From contig NZ_JAERJA010000002.1 in NCBI RefSeq assembly GCF_016827675.1, positions 310,001-374,000 on the forward strand: a stretch of 64,000 nucleotides of DNA, written 5' to 3'. This DNA comes from Nocardioides limicola (GTDB lineage: Bacteria > Actinomycetota > Actinomycetes > Propionibacteriales > Nocardioidaceae). A program made the translations under genes and the position numbers. The notes below the pieces were generated by a model, which was not told where the DNA came from, did no database searches, and was given only the letters and a program-made list of their open reading frames with translations. Positions 51,756 to 60,830 of the stretch are shown here, piece after piece. Each line of letters starts with the position of its first letter. Positions within the stretch are counted from its first letter, which is position 1.

Positions 51756-52436
51756 ATGTCCACGCGCGAACGGATCGTGGAGGCTGCCTTCGCCCTCTGC
51801 GCCGAACGGGGTTTCGACGCCACCACCGTCGATGACGTCGCCCGCCGCGCCGGGGTCGGGCGTTCCACGTTCTTCCGCAGTTTCGCGTCCAAGGAGGAGG
51901 TGATCCTTCCCGAGCTGGACGCCCTGCTGGGCGCCGTCGAGGCCCGACTGGCCGCGGCCCGCCCCGAGAGTGATCCGAACGCGGCCGTGCTGGCGGTGAC
52001 CGAGGCCGCCCGGCTGGTGCTCCAGCACTATCTCGACGAGGGCGAACGCGCCCGGACCCGCTACCACCTGGTCTCCAGTGTCCCCTCGCTGCGGACCCGC
52101 GAAGTGGCCGGACAGATCGCCTTCCAGCGCGTGTTCCGCACCTTCCTCGGCACCTGGTTGGGTCCAGACGCGGAGAACGAGTTGCGTGCCGAGCTGGTGG
52201 CCAACGCGATCGTCACCGGCCACAACTTCGTCCTCCGACGCTGGCTGCGCGGCCTCACCGACACTCCCACGGAGGACTTCGACGCCGCGATGGCGATGGT
52301 TCGCACGGTGATGCCGGCCCCCTTCGGGCGAGCGATCGCGCCCTCGCCCACCCTGGCCGATCGCGCCCGCCGAGTCGCCGCCGACCTGGAGGCGCTGTTG
52401 CCCGCCCTGCACGACCTCGGCCCACCGGAGGAGTAG
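51756..52436 (+). CDS. TetR/AcrR family regulator next to hbd
   Basis: 226-residue TetR repressor with a standard HTH (RERIVEAAFALCAERGFDA, then TVDDVARRAGVGRSTFFRSF) and an MftR/SACE-like C-terminal domain. GAGGAG is 4 nt before the ATG. Probable targets are itself and hbd through the shared palindrome; an acyl-CoA ligand is likely from context, unproven. Confidence 0.92.
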   Translation: MSTRERIVEAAFALCAERGFDATTVDDVARRAGVGRSTFFRSFASKEEVILPELDALLGAVEARLAAARPESDPNAAVLAVTEAARLVLQHYLDEGERARTRYHLVSSVPSLRTREVAGQIAFQRVFRTFLGTWLGPDAENELRAELVANAIVTGHNFVLRRWLRGLTDTPTEDFDAAMAMVRTVMPAPFGRAIAPSPTLADRARRVAADLEALLPALHDLGPPEE

Positions 52437-52437
52437 C

Positions 52438-53199
52438 GTGCCCTGCGTGCGGGACGACCTCGGTGACGCGATCGACCTCGTCGAGCCGGTACGCCGCGTG
52501 GTCTCGCTGGTCCCCTCCCTGACCGAGGCGTTGGCCAGCGTCGACCCCGGCGCGTTGGTCGGGGTCACCGACTGGTGCCCCGATCTCGCCGAGCCCGTGA
52601 CCCGGGTGCGCGGCACCAAGAACCCCGACCTGGCCGTGATCAGGGCGCTGCAGCCGGATCTGGTGGTGGCGAACCGGGAGGAGAACCGGGAGTTGGATGT
52701 CCGCCGGCTCCGCGCCGCCGGCGTCCCGGTCTGGGTCACGGTGATCGAGTCGGTGCCCCAGGCCGTGGCCAGCATCCGCCGACTGCTCACCGCTCTGGAC
52801 CGGGCCGAACCGCAGTGGCTCGGCGAGGCGGAGCGCCTCTGGTGCGGGACGCCACCTCCCGCCCGCGCCACCACGGTGGTGCCGATCTGGCGGGACCCGT
52901 GGATGGTCGTGGGACGGGACACCTTCGCCTCCGACCTGCTCGCCCGGGCAGGGCTGCCGAACGTCCTTGCCGACGCCGCCGACCGCTACCCCACGCTCAC
53001 CGGGATCGAGGAGGTGCAGGCCAGCGGGGCGGATCTCGTACTCCTCCCCGACGAGCCCTATCGGTTCGGCCCCGACGATGCCGCCGAGTTCACCCACACC
53101 CCCACACAGCTGGTCTCCGGCAGACTGGTGACCTGGTACGGACCGTCGCTGGTCGAGGCGGCTGACGTGCTCGGGCGGATCGGGAGGAGCAGCGAGTGA
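52438..53199 (+). CDS. helical-backbone metal receptor, BtuF-like
   Basis: 253-residue class-III periplasmic-binding-fold protein (helical backbone metal receptor). VRRVVSLVPSLTEALASV near the N-terminus and GTKNPDLAVIRALQPDLVVANREEN are hallmark cobalamin/metallocofactor receptor motifs. Unusually there is no signal peptide, so it may act in the cytosol rather than as a transporter receptor. It follows the TetR stop by 1 bp and overlaps the DUF202 gene by 4 bp (GTGA), forming an operon. Cobalamin binding is plausible beside B12-dependent IcmF but not shown. Confidence 0.84.
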   Translation: MPCVRDDLGDAIDLVEPVRRVVSLVPSLTEALASVDPGALVGVTDWCPDLAEPVTRVRGTKNPDLAVIRALQPDLVVANREENRELDVRRLRAAGVPVWVTVIESVPQAVASIRRLLTALDRAEPQWLGEAERLWCGTPPPARATTVVPIWRDPWMVVGRDTFASDLLARAGLPNVLADAADRYPTLTGIEEVQASGADLVLLPDEPYRFGPDDAAEFTHTPTQLVSGRLVTWYGPSLVEAADVLGRIGRSSE

Positions 53200-53546
53200 G
53201 CAAGCGTTGGCCGGGATGGGTCTATGCCGAGGGCACCGAACCGGACTACCGGTTCAGTTTCGCCAACGAGCGCACGTTCCTCGCCTGGCTGCGCACCGCG
53301 CTGGCCCTGTTGGCGGCCGGGGTCGCCGTGGACGTCGTACCCCTGGATCTGGACGAGCCGGTACGTCGGGGGCTGGCCGCGCTGCTGGTCGGTCTGGGCC
53401 TGCTGGCTGCGGTGGCCGCCTGGCTGCGCTGGGCCGCTGCGGAGCGAGCGATGCGTCGCCGCCAGCCACTGCCTTCCTTCGGCTTCGCCGGCGTCCTCAC
53501 CCTCTGCCTGGTGCTGGCCGGGGTGATCGTGCTGATGGTCGCCTGA
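53196..53546 (+). CDS. DUF202 family membrane protein (YidH-like)
   Basis: 116-residue protein with three membrane helices. The RFSFANERTFLAWLRTALALL segment is the DUF202 signature. Homologues such as YidH are of unknown function. It starts at a GTG overlapping the upstream stop and shares its stop region with the next DUF202 gene (TGATG), so the two are a coupled pair, as in E. coli yidH-yidG. Confidence 0.88.
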   Translation: MSKRWPGWVYAEGTEPDYRFSFANERTFLAWLRTALALLAAGVAVDVVPLDLDEPVRRGLAALLVGLGLLAAVAAWLRWAAAERAMRRRQPLPSFGFAGVLTLCLVLAGVIVLMVA

Positions 53547-53866
53547 TGAGCGACGTGGGCCTGGCCAACGAACGCACCGCCCTCTCCTGGCAGCGCACCG
53601 CACTGGCTGTCACCGCGGGTGCGGCCATCGTTGCCCGGCTCACCGTCGACAGGCTGGGCACCTGGGCGCTGGTCGCCCTGGCAGTCGCGCTGGTGCTGGG
53701 ACTCTGGATCTTCACCGAGTCCTGGCTCCGCTACGCAGACCAGGCAGGCACGAGGCAGCGGCCGGCCCGCCGTGGGGGTCGGGCGCCCGCTGTGCTGGCC
53801 CTGGCCACGGTGATGATCGGCGCCACCGAACTGACCGCAATCGCGCTCGGCGCTACAGGTCGGTGA
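53546..53866 (+). CDS. DUF202 family membrane protein (YidG-like)
   Basis: 106-residue protein; LANERTALSWQRTALAVTAGAA is the DUF202 motif with the conserved tryptophan-glutamine-arginine, followed by two further helices. It probably forms a complex with the preceding DUF202 protein. Function unknown. The ATG at 53546 uses the last base of the upstream stop. Its 3' end overlaps the convergent npdG gene by 14 bp. Confidence 0.86.
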   Translation: MSDVGLANERTALSWQRTALAVTAGAAIVARLTVDRLGTWALVALAVALVLGLWIFTESWLRYADQAGTRQRPARRGGRAPAVLALATVMIGATELTAIALGATGR

Positions 53867-54524
53867 TCCTGATCCCGGCGTGGATCTTGTGGCGCCGGTT
53901 GATGGCGATCAGGTTCGCGGTGAGCGCCTCCACCTGACCGGCGTTGCGCAGTCGGCCACCGAAGACACCACGGACGCCGGGGATGGCCGAGGCCAGGTCG
54001 CAGACCAGGTCGCAGGCCTCGCGGTCCTCTCCCACCACCAGCACGTCGGTGTCGATCGAGGCGACCGCCGGGTCCTCCAACAGCACGGCGCTGACGTTGT
54101 GGAACGCACCCACCACCCGGGAGGCGGGCAGCAGCGCTGCGGCCTGTTGGGCCGCCGACCCCTCGGGCACGTCGAGAACGAAGGGGCCCTGCTTGTCGAA
54201 GCCGAGCGGGTTCACACAATCCACCACGATCTTGTCGGTCAGCACCGGCGCCAACTCGGCGACGAGCTCAGCGTGCCCGTCGAAGGGGACCACCAGCAGC
54301 ACCAGGTCCCCGCGGGCGGCCGCTCCGGCGTTGTCGGCGCCGGTGACGGTCCCGCCGGTGGCTTCGGCCAGGTCGGCAGCGGCAGCCTCGGCGCGTTCCG
54401 CACTGCGACTGCCGAGCACGACATTCAGCCCGGCGGCGGCGAAGCGGCGCGCCAGTCCCCGGCCCTGTGGACCGGTGCCACCCAGCACGGCGATGGTCAT
54501 CTGGGACAGCGGTGATTCGGCCAC
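53853..54524 (-). CDS. npdG: F420H2:NADP oxidoreductase
   Basis: Reduces coenzyme F420 with NADPH, supplying F420H2 to enzymes such as the LLM oxidoreductase in this window. 223 residues. The NADP-binding Rossmann motif VLGGTGPQGRGLARR is near residue 12, with SRSAERAEAAA after it, and the DCVNPLGFDKQG and GAFHNVSA segments match FNO/NpdG enzymes. The GTG at 54522-54524 is supported by GAGGAG 5 nt upstream; an ATG at 54500 is internal. It is divergent from the first GH16 gene. Confidence 0.93.
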   Translation of the reverse strand: MAESPLSQMTIAVLGGTGPQGRGLARRFAAAGLNVVLGSRSAERAEAAAADLAEATGGTVTGADNAGAAARGDLVLLVVPFDGHAELVAELAPVLTDKIVVDCVNPLGFDKQGPFVLDVPEGSAAQQAAALLPASRVVGAFHNVSAVLLEDPAVASIDTDVLVVGEDREACDLVCDLASAIPGVRGVFGGRLRNAGQVEALTANLIAINRRHKIHAGIRITDL

Positions 54525-54703
54525 GGGTTCTCCTCAGGGGCGAGTGTCTGGGGATGGCAACCGTAGCGACCTGCGTCACAGGACGATCCGCCGCCCGTCT
54601 CCACGGTGGACACCGACCCGTTCTTTACTTTACGTTCGTCTTTGCTTTCACGGGTGGGCAGTCCAACCGAATCACCGGGGGATCAACCTGAGGGAGTGGG
54701 AGC

Positions 54704-55621
54704 ATGAAGCGTCTTCTGGTCATTCTGTTCAGCGTGGCTGTGCTGGGACATGTGTTGGCGGTCAACGTGGACGTCGCCGAAGCGTCGAACGGCAACGGCC
54801 ACGGCAAGGGCGGCAAGCCGAAGGACAGCCAGGAGCCCGAGCCCCTGACGGATGCCTGCGGCGTTCGCCCGATGAAGGCCGACGGGTCCCTGTGGTCCTG
54901 CACTCTGGTCGACGAGTTCGAGGGCACCGCGCTGGACCGCGATCTCTGGGTGCCGCAGACGAGCTTCGTCACCGGGACCGAGACCGCGTACGCCTGCTAC
55001 CGCGACCACCCGGACAACATCTCCGTCTCCGGCGGCAGCCTGCACCTGACAGTGCGCAAGGAGAACAAGGCCCAACCGTGCGCGCACCCCAGCTACAAGG
55101 AGTCGATCTACACCAGCGGCATGGTCTCGACCTGGCGGAAGTTCAGCCAGCAGTACGGTCGCTTCGAGGCGCGGATGACCGTGCAGGCCGAAACCCAGCC
55201 CGGCCTCCAGGAGGCCTTCTGGCTGTGGCCCGACGACCGCTACTCCGATGGCACCCACTGGCCTGAGGCAGGCGAGATCGACATCGCCGAGACGTACTCG
55301 CTCTACCCCCACCTGGCCATCCCGTTCCTGCACTACACCGCCAACGACAACGGCGGCCCGATCCCCGGACTGAACACCGCTTGGGACTGTGTCGCACACC
55401 GCGGCGTCCCGAACACCTACGCTCTGGAGTGGAGCGCCGAGCACCTGGAGGTCTTCGTCAACGGCACGAGCTGCCTGCTCAACACCTCCGGCGACAAGGC
55501 GTTCAACACGCCCTACATCGTGGCCTTCACCCAGGCCCTGGGGACGTCGTTCAACGGCTACGACGGGCGGGCAACACTTCCGGCCACGATGAGCATCGAC
55601 TACATCAAGGTCTGGAACTGA
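54704..55621 (+). CDS. secreted family 16 glycoside hydrolase, copy 1
   Basis: 305-residue secreted protein with a signal peptide (about residues 1-27, LLVILFSVAVLGHVLAVNV). A short Gly/Lys-rich linker precedes a GH16 beta-sandwich with the catalytic ExDxxE motif EIDIAE (Glu191, Asp193, Glu196) and carbohydrate-binding aromatics (AFWLWPDDRYSDG). GH16 enzymes cut beta-1,3 or beta-1,4 glucans and galactans; the substrate is unknown. Its paralogue at 57540-58736 shares long blocks. It lies upstream of the SLC13 gene across a hairpin that can hide that gene's ribosome binding site. Confidence 0.93.
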   Translation: MKRLLVILFSVAVLGHVLAVNVDVAEASNGNGHGKGGKPKDSQEPEPLTDACGVRPMKADGSLWSCTLVDEFEGTALDRDLWVPQTSFVTGTETAYACYRDHPDNISVSGGSLHLTVRKENKAQPCAHPSYKESIYTSGMVSTWRKFSQQYGRFEARMTVQAETQPGLQEAFWLWPDDRYSDGTHWPEAGEIDIAETYSLYPHLAIPFLHYTANDNGGPIPGLNTAWDCVAHRGVPNTYALEWSAEHLEVFVNGTSCLLNTSGDKAFNTPYIVAFTQALGTSFNGYDGRATLPATMSIDYIKVWN

Positions 55622-55638
55622 CCGCACACCCACTAACG

Positions 55639-55678
55639 TTTCTCCTCGTCGGCCGCACCGGCGGCCGACGAGGAGGAA
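55639..55678 (+). promoter_or_regulatory. 18-bp hairpin sequestering the SLC13 ribosome binding site
   Basis: Left arm 55639-55656 pairs with 55661-55678 (one G-U) around the loop ACCG. The SLC13 ribosome binding site AGGAGG (55671-55676) lies entirely in the right arm, 5 bp before its ATG. It follows the GH16 stop by 17 bp, so it can serve as a terminator and, in read-through transcripts, block SLC13 translation. Confidence 0.65.
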
Positions 55679-55681
55679 ACG

Positions 55682-57445
55682 ATGAGTATCGACGCATGGC
55701 TCACCCTGGCCGTGGTGGTGGTCGTCCTGGCGACCCTGGTACGCGGCCGGGTCTCGCCCTCGGTGGTCGTCTTCGGCGGAGCCGTCGGTGTGCTGGTGCT
55801 CGGAGTGATCACCCCTGAGCAGGCATTCTCGGGCTTCTCCAACCCCGCGCCGATCACCGTGGCCGCGTTGTACGTGCTGGCGGCAGGCATCGAGAAGACC
55901 GGTGCCCTCACCCCGCTGATGCAGTCGACGCTGGGCAATCGTGGCTCCTATCGCCGGCCGCTGCTGCGCACGCTGACCCCGACGATGGGCGCCTCGGCCT
56001 TCCTGAACAACACCCCCATCGTGGCGATGCTCATCCCCCAGGTGACGTCCTGGGCGGCCCGCCGCGGGGTCAGCGTCTCGAAGCTGCTGATGCCGGTCTC
56101 CTTCGCTGCCGTGATGGGCGGTCTGCTGACCATGATCGGCACCTCCACCAACCTCGTGGTCTCCGGGCAGATGTCCACGCTGGGACTGTCCGAGATGGGC
56201 TTCTTCGAGATCGGCAAGGTCGGCCTGCCGATCGCCCTCCTCGGCCTGGTGATGCTGCTGGTGCTCGCCCCCGTGCTGTTGCCGGACCGACGTTCGGCCC
56301 GCGCCGAGATGGAGGACGCCGGCCGGCACTTCTCGTTCGAGATGATCGTCGAGCCGGGCGGTCCGATCGACGGCAAGACCGTCGAGCAGGCCCAACTCCG
56401 GAACCTGTCCGGCCTCTTCCTGGCCTCGGTCGACCGCGGTGACACGGTGATCGCACCGGTCCGACCCGGCACGGTGCTGCGCGGAGGCAACCGGCTGCAC
56501 TTCGTCGGTCCGATCACCCGGGTCGTCGACCTCCAGGACATGCGCGGCCTGCGGTCGGCCGAGTTGGAGCATGTGATCGACCTCGACGAACCGTCGGTGC
56601 GCTACTTCGAGGCAGTGGTCGGCTCCCGATCCCCGCTGGTCGGCAAGACCCTCAAGGATGTCGGCTTCCGCTCCACCTACCAGGCCGCCGTCCTCGGCAT
56701 CCACCGGTCCGGACATCTGGTCGGCAACCGGCTGGGCACCGAACGGATCCGGCTGGGTGACACGCTCATCCTGGTCAGCGACCCCGACTTCCGCGACCGG
56801 TGGCGCGACCGTGCCGACTTCCTGCTGGTGGCCGACCTCGACGGGACGCCGCCAGTGGCCACCTCCCGTGCCTGGATCCCGGTCACCCTGCTGCTGGCCG
56901 TCGTCGTGCTGGCCGCCACCGGCCTGTTCCCGATCCTGCAAGGGTCCCTGATCGCAGCCATCCTGCTGGTGGCCTCCAAGGTGCTCAGCCCCCTGGAGGC
57001 ACGGCGAGCCATCGACATCGAGGTGATCGTGGTGATCGCCTCGGCCTTCGGACTGGCCGCTGCGATGCAGAGCTCCGGGCTGGCCAGCACCATCGCCGAC
57101 GGCCTGGTCGGCGCCCTGGGCGGATTCGGCGACCGCGGCGTGCTGCTCGGCCTGGTCCTGGCCACCATCGTGTTGACCGAACTGGTCACCAACAACGCTG
57201 CCGCACTGCTGATGCTGCCGATCGCGGTCACTGCAGCCGCCGCCACCGGTCTGGATCCCCGGGGCGCGGCGATCGCGGTCGCGGTCGCTGCCTCCGCGTC
57301 GTTCCTGAGCCCGATCGGCTATCAGACCAACATGATGGTCTACGGCCCCGGCGGCTACCGCTTCACCGACTACGCCCGCCTCGGCTGGTCGTTCTCGCTG
57401 ATGGTGGTGGTGATCACCGTGGCCCTGGTCCCGATGCTGTGGTGA
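55682..57445 (+). CDS. SLC13-type anion permease with RCK_C domains
   Basis: 587-residue protein of the divalent anion:sodium symporter (ArsB/NhaD) superfamily. Two membrane halves flank a cytosolic middle region (about residues 200-390) with two TrkA-C/RCK-C-like domains (RGGNRLHFVGPITRVVDLQ; RLGDTLILVSDP). LNNTPIVAMLIPQVTSWA and ELVTNNAAALLMLPIA are the family's paired NNTP-type motifs. Likely transports sulfate, dicarboxylate or a similar anion; the substrate is unknown. Its RBS lies in a hairpin. Confidence 0.92.
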   Translation: MSIDAWLTLAVVVVVLATLVRGRVSPSVVVFGGAVGVLVLGVITPEQAFSGFSNPAPITVAALYVLAAGIEKTGALTPLMQSTLGNRGSYRRPLLRTLTPTMGASAFLNNTPIVAMLIPQVTSWAARRGVSVSKLLMPVSFAAVMGGLLTMIGTSTNLVVSGQMSTLGLSEMGFFEIGKVGLPIALLGLVMLLVLAPVLLPDRRSARAEMEDAGRHFSFEMIVEPGGPIDGKTVEQAQLRNLSGLFLASVDRGDTVIAPVRPGTVLRGGNRLHFVGPITRVVDLQDMRGLRSAELEHVIDLDEPSVRYFEAVVGSRSPLVGKTLKDVGFRSTYQAAVLGIHRSGHLVGNRLGTERIRLGDTLILVSDPDFRDRWRDRADFLLVADLDGTPPVATSRAWIPVTLLLAVVVLAATGLFPILQGSLIAAILLVASKVLSPLEARRAIDIEVIVVIASAFGLAAAMQSSGLASTIADGLVGALGGFGDRGVLLGLVLATIVLTELVTNNAAALLMLPIAVTAAAATGLDPRGAAIAVAVAASASFLSPIGYQTNMMVYGPGGYRFTDYARLGWSFSLMVVVITVALVPMLW

Positions 57446-57539
57446 GCCTTCACCGACTCCCCGCGTCATGATGTCCGCCTTTCTCCGTTAAGTAAAAGAA
57501 GGCACATCACCACGGGGAGAGTGGAGATCACGTAGCCGC

Positions 57540-58736
57540 ATGCATCCCCGTCTGACCGTATTCCTTTGTCTCGCCCTTCTCGGCTCACTGCTGGTGGCTG
57601 CCGGAAGTGTCACCTCCGTCGCCGCCGGCACCGAGGTCCGCGAGACCGCCGTGGCCCAGTCGGATGTGGCCCAGCGCGCCGCGACCCGGCCGGTGACCAT
57701 CCGGGTCCCCAAGGAAGTGGTCCGCGGCACCCGCCTGGTGGTCCGCGGCAAGGCCCGGGGAGTCAAACGGGTCCGCGTCCAGGAGCGGCGCCAGGGAAGC
57801 TGGGTCACCGTCCGACGGCCCCGGGTCAACAACAAGGGCCAGTACCGGGCCCGGTGGAAGAAGACCGGGCGACCACGGGTGCGCACCTTCCGCACCGTCT
57901 CCGCCCGCGGCACCTCGGTGACCAAGTCGGTCCGGGTGCTGTCCCGGCGCGACGGCTGCGGCCCACGGCAGAGCAAGGGCGGCGGCTACTTCAAGCGCAC
58001 CTACTGGCGGTGCACCTTCGTCGATGACTTCAACGGCACCGAACTCGACCGCACCAAGTGGATGCCACAGACGCACTTCTCCACCGGCACGGACCTGCTG
58101 TACGCCTGCTACTACGACAGCCCTCGCAATATCTCGGTCTCCAACGGCAACCTGCACCTGACGCTGCGCAGCGAACTGCTGCCGAAGCCCTGCGACCACA
58201 AGAAGCGGCTCACCGCCCTCTTCAGCAGCGGCATGGTGTCGACGTACCGGCGCTTCAGTCAGCAGTACGGGAAGTTCGAGGCTCGCTACAAGGTGAAGGA
58301 CTTCCGCCAGCGGGGTCTGCAGGAGGCGTTCTGGCTGTGGCCGGACGATCGCTACTCCGATGGGACCGTGTGGCCGGAGGCGGGCGAGATCGACATCGGC
58401 GAGAACTACTCGCGCTATCCCGACATTGCTATCCCCTTCCTGCACTACACCAAGAACGACAACGGCGGCCCGATCCCCGGGCTGAACACCGCCTGGGACT
58501 GCGCCGCCAAGAGGGGCGTGTACAACACCTACACGCTGGTGTGGAGTGCCACCCGGATGGAGATCCTGATCAACGGGCGCAGCTGCCTGGTCAACACCTC
58601 GGGCGACAAGGCCTTCCGCAAGCCCTACATCCTGGCCTTCACCCAGGCCCTGGGCACCTACGGCAACGAGAACCTGCTGATCGGCACCCAGCTGCCGGCA
58701 ACGATGAGCGTGGACTACATGCGGGTGTGGAACTGA
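57540..58736 (+). CDS. secreted family 16 glycoside hydrolase, copy 2
   Basis: 398-residue secreted protein with an N-terminal signal (FLCLALLGSLLVAAGSVTSV) and an extra ~90-residue basic beta-rich domain (residues ~35-130) absent from copy 1. The GH16 domain has the catalytic EIDIGE (Glu283, Asp285, Glu288) and near-identical blocks to copy 1, such as LQEAFWLWPDDRYSDG and LHYTKNDNGGPIPGLNTAWD (the latter positions ~303-322). Together they probably act on the same glucan; the extra domain may bind cell wall or substrate. A short AT-rich stretch lies ~45 bp upstream. Confidence 0.93.
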   Translation: MHPRLTVFLCLALLGSLLVAAGSVTSVAAGTEVRETAVAQSDVAQRAATRPVTIRVPKEVVRGTRLVVRGKARGVKRVRVQERRQGSWVTVRRPRVNNKGQYRARWKKTGRPRVRTFRTVSARGTSVTKSVRVLSRRDGCGPRQSKGGGYFKRTYWRCTFVDDFNGTELDRTKWMPQTHFSTGTDLLYACYYDSPRNISVSNGNLHLTLRSELLPKPCDHKKRLTALFSSGMVSTYRRFSQQYGKFEARYKVKDFRQRGLQEAFWLWPDDRYSDGTVWPEAGEIDIGENYSRYPDIAIPFLHYTKNDNGGPIPGLNTAWDCAAKRGVYNTYTLVWSATRMEILINGRSCLVNTSGDKAFRKPYILAFTQALGTYGNENLLIGTQLPATMSVDYMRVWN

Positions 58737-58802
58737 CCTTCTGTGCCCGGCCAGGGGCGAATGTGGCAGCCTCCTCCCCATGACTGTCACCAGGGCCGCG
58801 GC

Positions 58803-59789
58803 ATGCCTACCGCGCTGATCACCGGAATCACCGGACAGGACGGCCTGTACCTGGCCGAGCTGCTCCTCGAGAAGGGGTACGACGTCCACGGCGTGATCCG
58901 TGGCCAGAACAACCCGAAGCGGGAACTGGTACGTCGTACCGTGCCGGACGTGGTGCTGCACAACGGCGACCTCACCGATCTGTCCAGCCTGATGCGGGCG
59001 ATGCGCGACTCCGAGCCGGACGAGGTGTACAACCTCGGCGCGGTCTCCTTCGTGGCGTACTCGTGGGAGAACGCGCACGTCACCTCCGATGTCACCGGCA
59101 AGGGGGTGCTCAACATGCTCGAGGCGGTCCGCCTCCAGGCCGGCGAGGACCCCGGCAGCATCCGCTTCTACCAGGCATCCAGTTCGGAGATGTTCGGGAA
59201 GGTGCAGGAGGTCCCCCAGCGCGAGAAGACCCTGCTGTGGCCACGCTCCCCCTACGCGGTGGCCAAGGTGTACGGCCACTACCTCACCATCAACTACCGC
59301 GAGTCCTACGGCATGCACGCCTCCTCGGGCATCCTGTTCAACCACGAATCCCCTCGCCGAGGCCCCGAGTTCGTCACCCGCAAGGTGAGCCGAGGCGTGG
59401 CCAGGATCAAGCTCGGCCTCGCTGACGAACTCGTGATGGGCAACCTGGACGCCCAGCGGGACTGGGGGTTCGCGGGCGACTACGTCGAGGCGATGTGGCT
59501 GATGCTCCAACAACCCGTCGCCGACGACTACGTGGTGGCTACCGGCGAGATGCACTCGGTCCGGGACCTCCTCGACATCGCGTTCGCCGCGGTCGGCATC
59601 GACGACTGGGCACCGTTTGTGCGCAGCCACGAGGCCTACCTGCGCCCCGCCGAGGTCGATCAGCTGGTCGGTGACGCGACCAAGGCCCGCGAGGTTCTCG
59701 GCTGGAAGCCGAGGGTCGGCTTCCACGAACTCATCGAGTCGATGGTCGAGCACGACCTCGCGGAACAGTCCCGCATCGCCAGGTCATGA
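58803..59789 (+). CDS. gmd: GDP-mannose 4,6-dehydratase
   Basis: NADP-dependent extended SDR that converts GDP-mannose to GDP-4-dehydro-6-deoxymannose, precursor of GDP-6-deoxyhexoses. 328 residues. The cofactor motif [10 protein letters not shown] is at residues 8-17; the active-site SSSEMFG and [10 protein letters not shown] (YxxxK) are intact; [16 protein letters not shown] is the family NHESPRRG motif. The ATG at 58803 is preferred. It overlaps the next gene by 4 bp, so both are coexpressed. Confidence 0.95.
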   Translation: MPTALITGITGQDGLYLAELLLEKGYDVHGVIRGQNNPKRELVRRTVPDVVLHNGDLTDLSSLMRAMRDSEPDEVYNLGAVSFVAYSWENAHVTSDVTGKGVLNMLEAVRLQAGEDPGSIRFYQASSSEMFGKVQEVPQREKTLLWPRSPYAVAKVYGHYLTINYRESYGMHASSGILFNHESPRRGPEFVTRKVSRGVARIKLGLADELVMGNLDAQRDWGFAGDYVEAMWLMLQQPVADDYVVATGEMHSVRDLLDIAFAAVGIDDWAPFVRSHEAYLRPAEVDQLVGDATKAREVLGWKPRVGFHELIESMVEHDLAEQSRIARS

Positions 59790-60736
59790 CGACGGCGTTC
59801 ATCACCGGGGTCCACGGCCAGGACGGCAGCCTGCTGGCCGAGCAACTGGCCGCCGAAGGCGCCGAGGTGCACGGCCTGGCACAACCGGGGACCCGTTCCA
59901 CGACCACCCTGCCCGCCTCGGTGGTGCTGCACCAGCACGACCTCAGCGACGTCGCGACGGTCCGCGCGCTGCTGCACGACGTACAGCCCGATGAGGTGTA
60001 CAACCTGGCCGCGGTGAGTTCGGTGGCCCGCTCCTGGGAGCAGCCCGACCTGGTCGCCCAGGTCAACGGCGCCGCGGCCGTCTCGTTGATGGAGAGCGCC
60101 TGGCAGGTGCAGGAGGCGCGGGGACATCGGGTCCGCTTCGTCCAGGCTTCGAGTGCGGAGATCTTCGGCGAGCCACCGAGCGCTCCGCAGACCGAATCCA
60201 CCCCGATCCGGCCCACCAACCCCTACGGCGCAGCCAAGGCGTACGCACACCTGATGGTTGACGTGTACCGGCGCCGGGGACTGCATGCCTGTGCGGCGAT
60301 CCTGTACAACCACGAATCCCCCCGGCGGCCACGCGACTTCGTCACCCGCCGGATCACCGCTGGAGTCAGCGACATCGCCCACGGCCGCGCCGACCGGCTG
60401 CTGCTCGGCGACCTGAGCGCCCGGCGGGACTGGGGATGGGCCGCCGACTACGTGCAGGCGATGGTCCTGGCGGCACGGGCTCCACACGCCACCGACTACG
60501 TGCTGGCCTCCGGGACGAGTCGCCCGGTCCGTGAGTTCGTGGCCACGGCCTTCGCCTGCGCCGGGATCACCGAGTGGGAGCCGCTGGTCGCCTCCGACCC
60601 CACACTGACCCGCCCCCCGGAGACCCGGGTGATGGCGGGTGACGCCACCCGGGCACGAGAACTGCTGGGGTGGCGCCCCACCGTCGACTTCGAGACCCTG
60701 GTGACCAGAATGATGGAAGCCGAGTTGCAGCGCTGA
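59786..60736 (+). CDS. GDP-mannose 4,6-dehydratase-like SDR, second copy
   Basis: 316-residue extended SDR clearly related to the preceding Gmd. [10 protein letters not shown] is the cofactor loop; SSAEIFG and [10 protein letters not shown] contain the catalytic residues; [16 protein letters not shown] matches the Gmd motif. It is shorter and diverged, so it may be a second dehydratase or a reductase/epimerase (RMD/Fcl-like) acting on the product of the first; motif NHESPRR favours dehydratase. No typical GDP-fucose synthase follows. Its ATG overlaps the gmd stop. Confidence 0.87.
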   Translation: MTTAFITGVHGQDGSLLAEQLAAEGAEVHGLAQPGTRSTTTLPASVVLHQHDLSDVATVRALLHDVQPDEVYNLAAVSSVARSWEQPDLVAQVNGAAAVSLMESAWQVQEARGHRVRFVQASSAEIFGEPPSAPQTESTPIRPTNPYGAAKAYAHLMVDVYRRRGLHACAAILYNHESPRRPRDFVTRRITAGVSDIAHGRADRLLLGDLSARRDWGWAADYVQAMVLAARAPHATDYVLASGTSRPVREFVATAFACAGITEWEPLVASDPTLTRPPETRVMAGDATRARELLGWRPTVDFETLVTRMMEAELQR

Positions 60737-60830
60737 GAACCTGCGTATCCTCGCCTCCGGGAGCGTGACGCCTAACCTTGCCCCGCGTGCTGCGTTGTAC
60801 CACTGAGCACGAACACTGGAGACCCACGCC

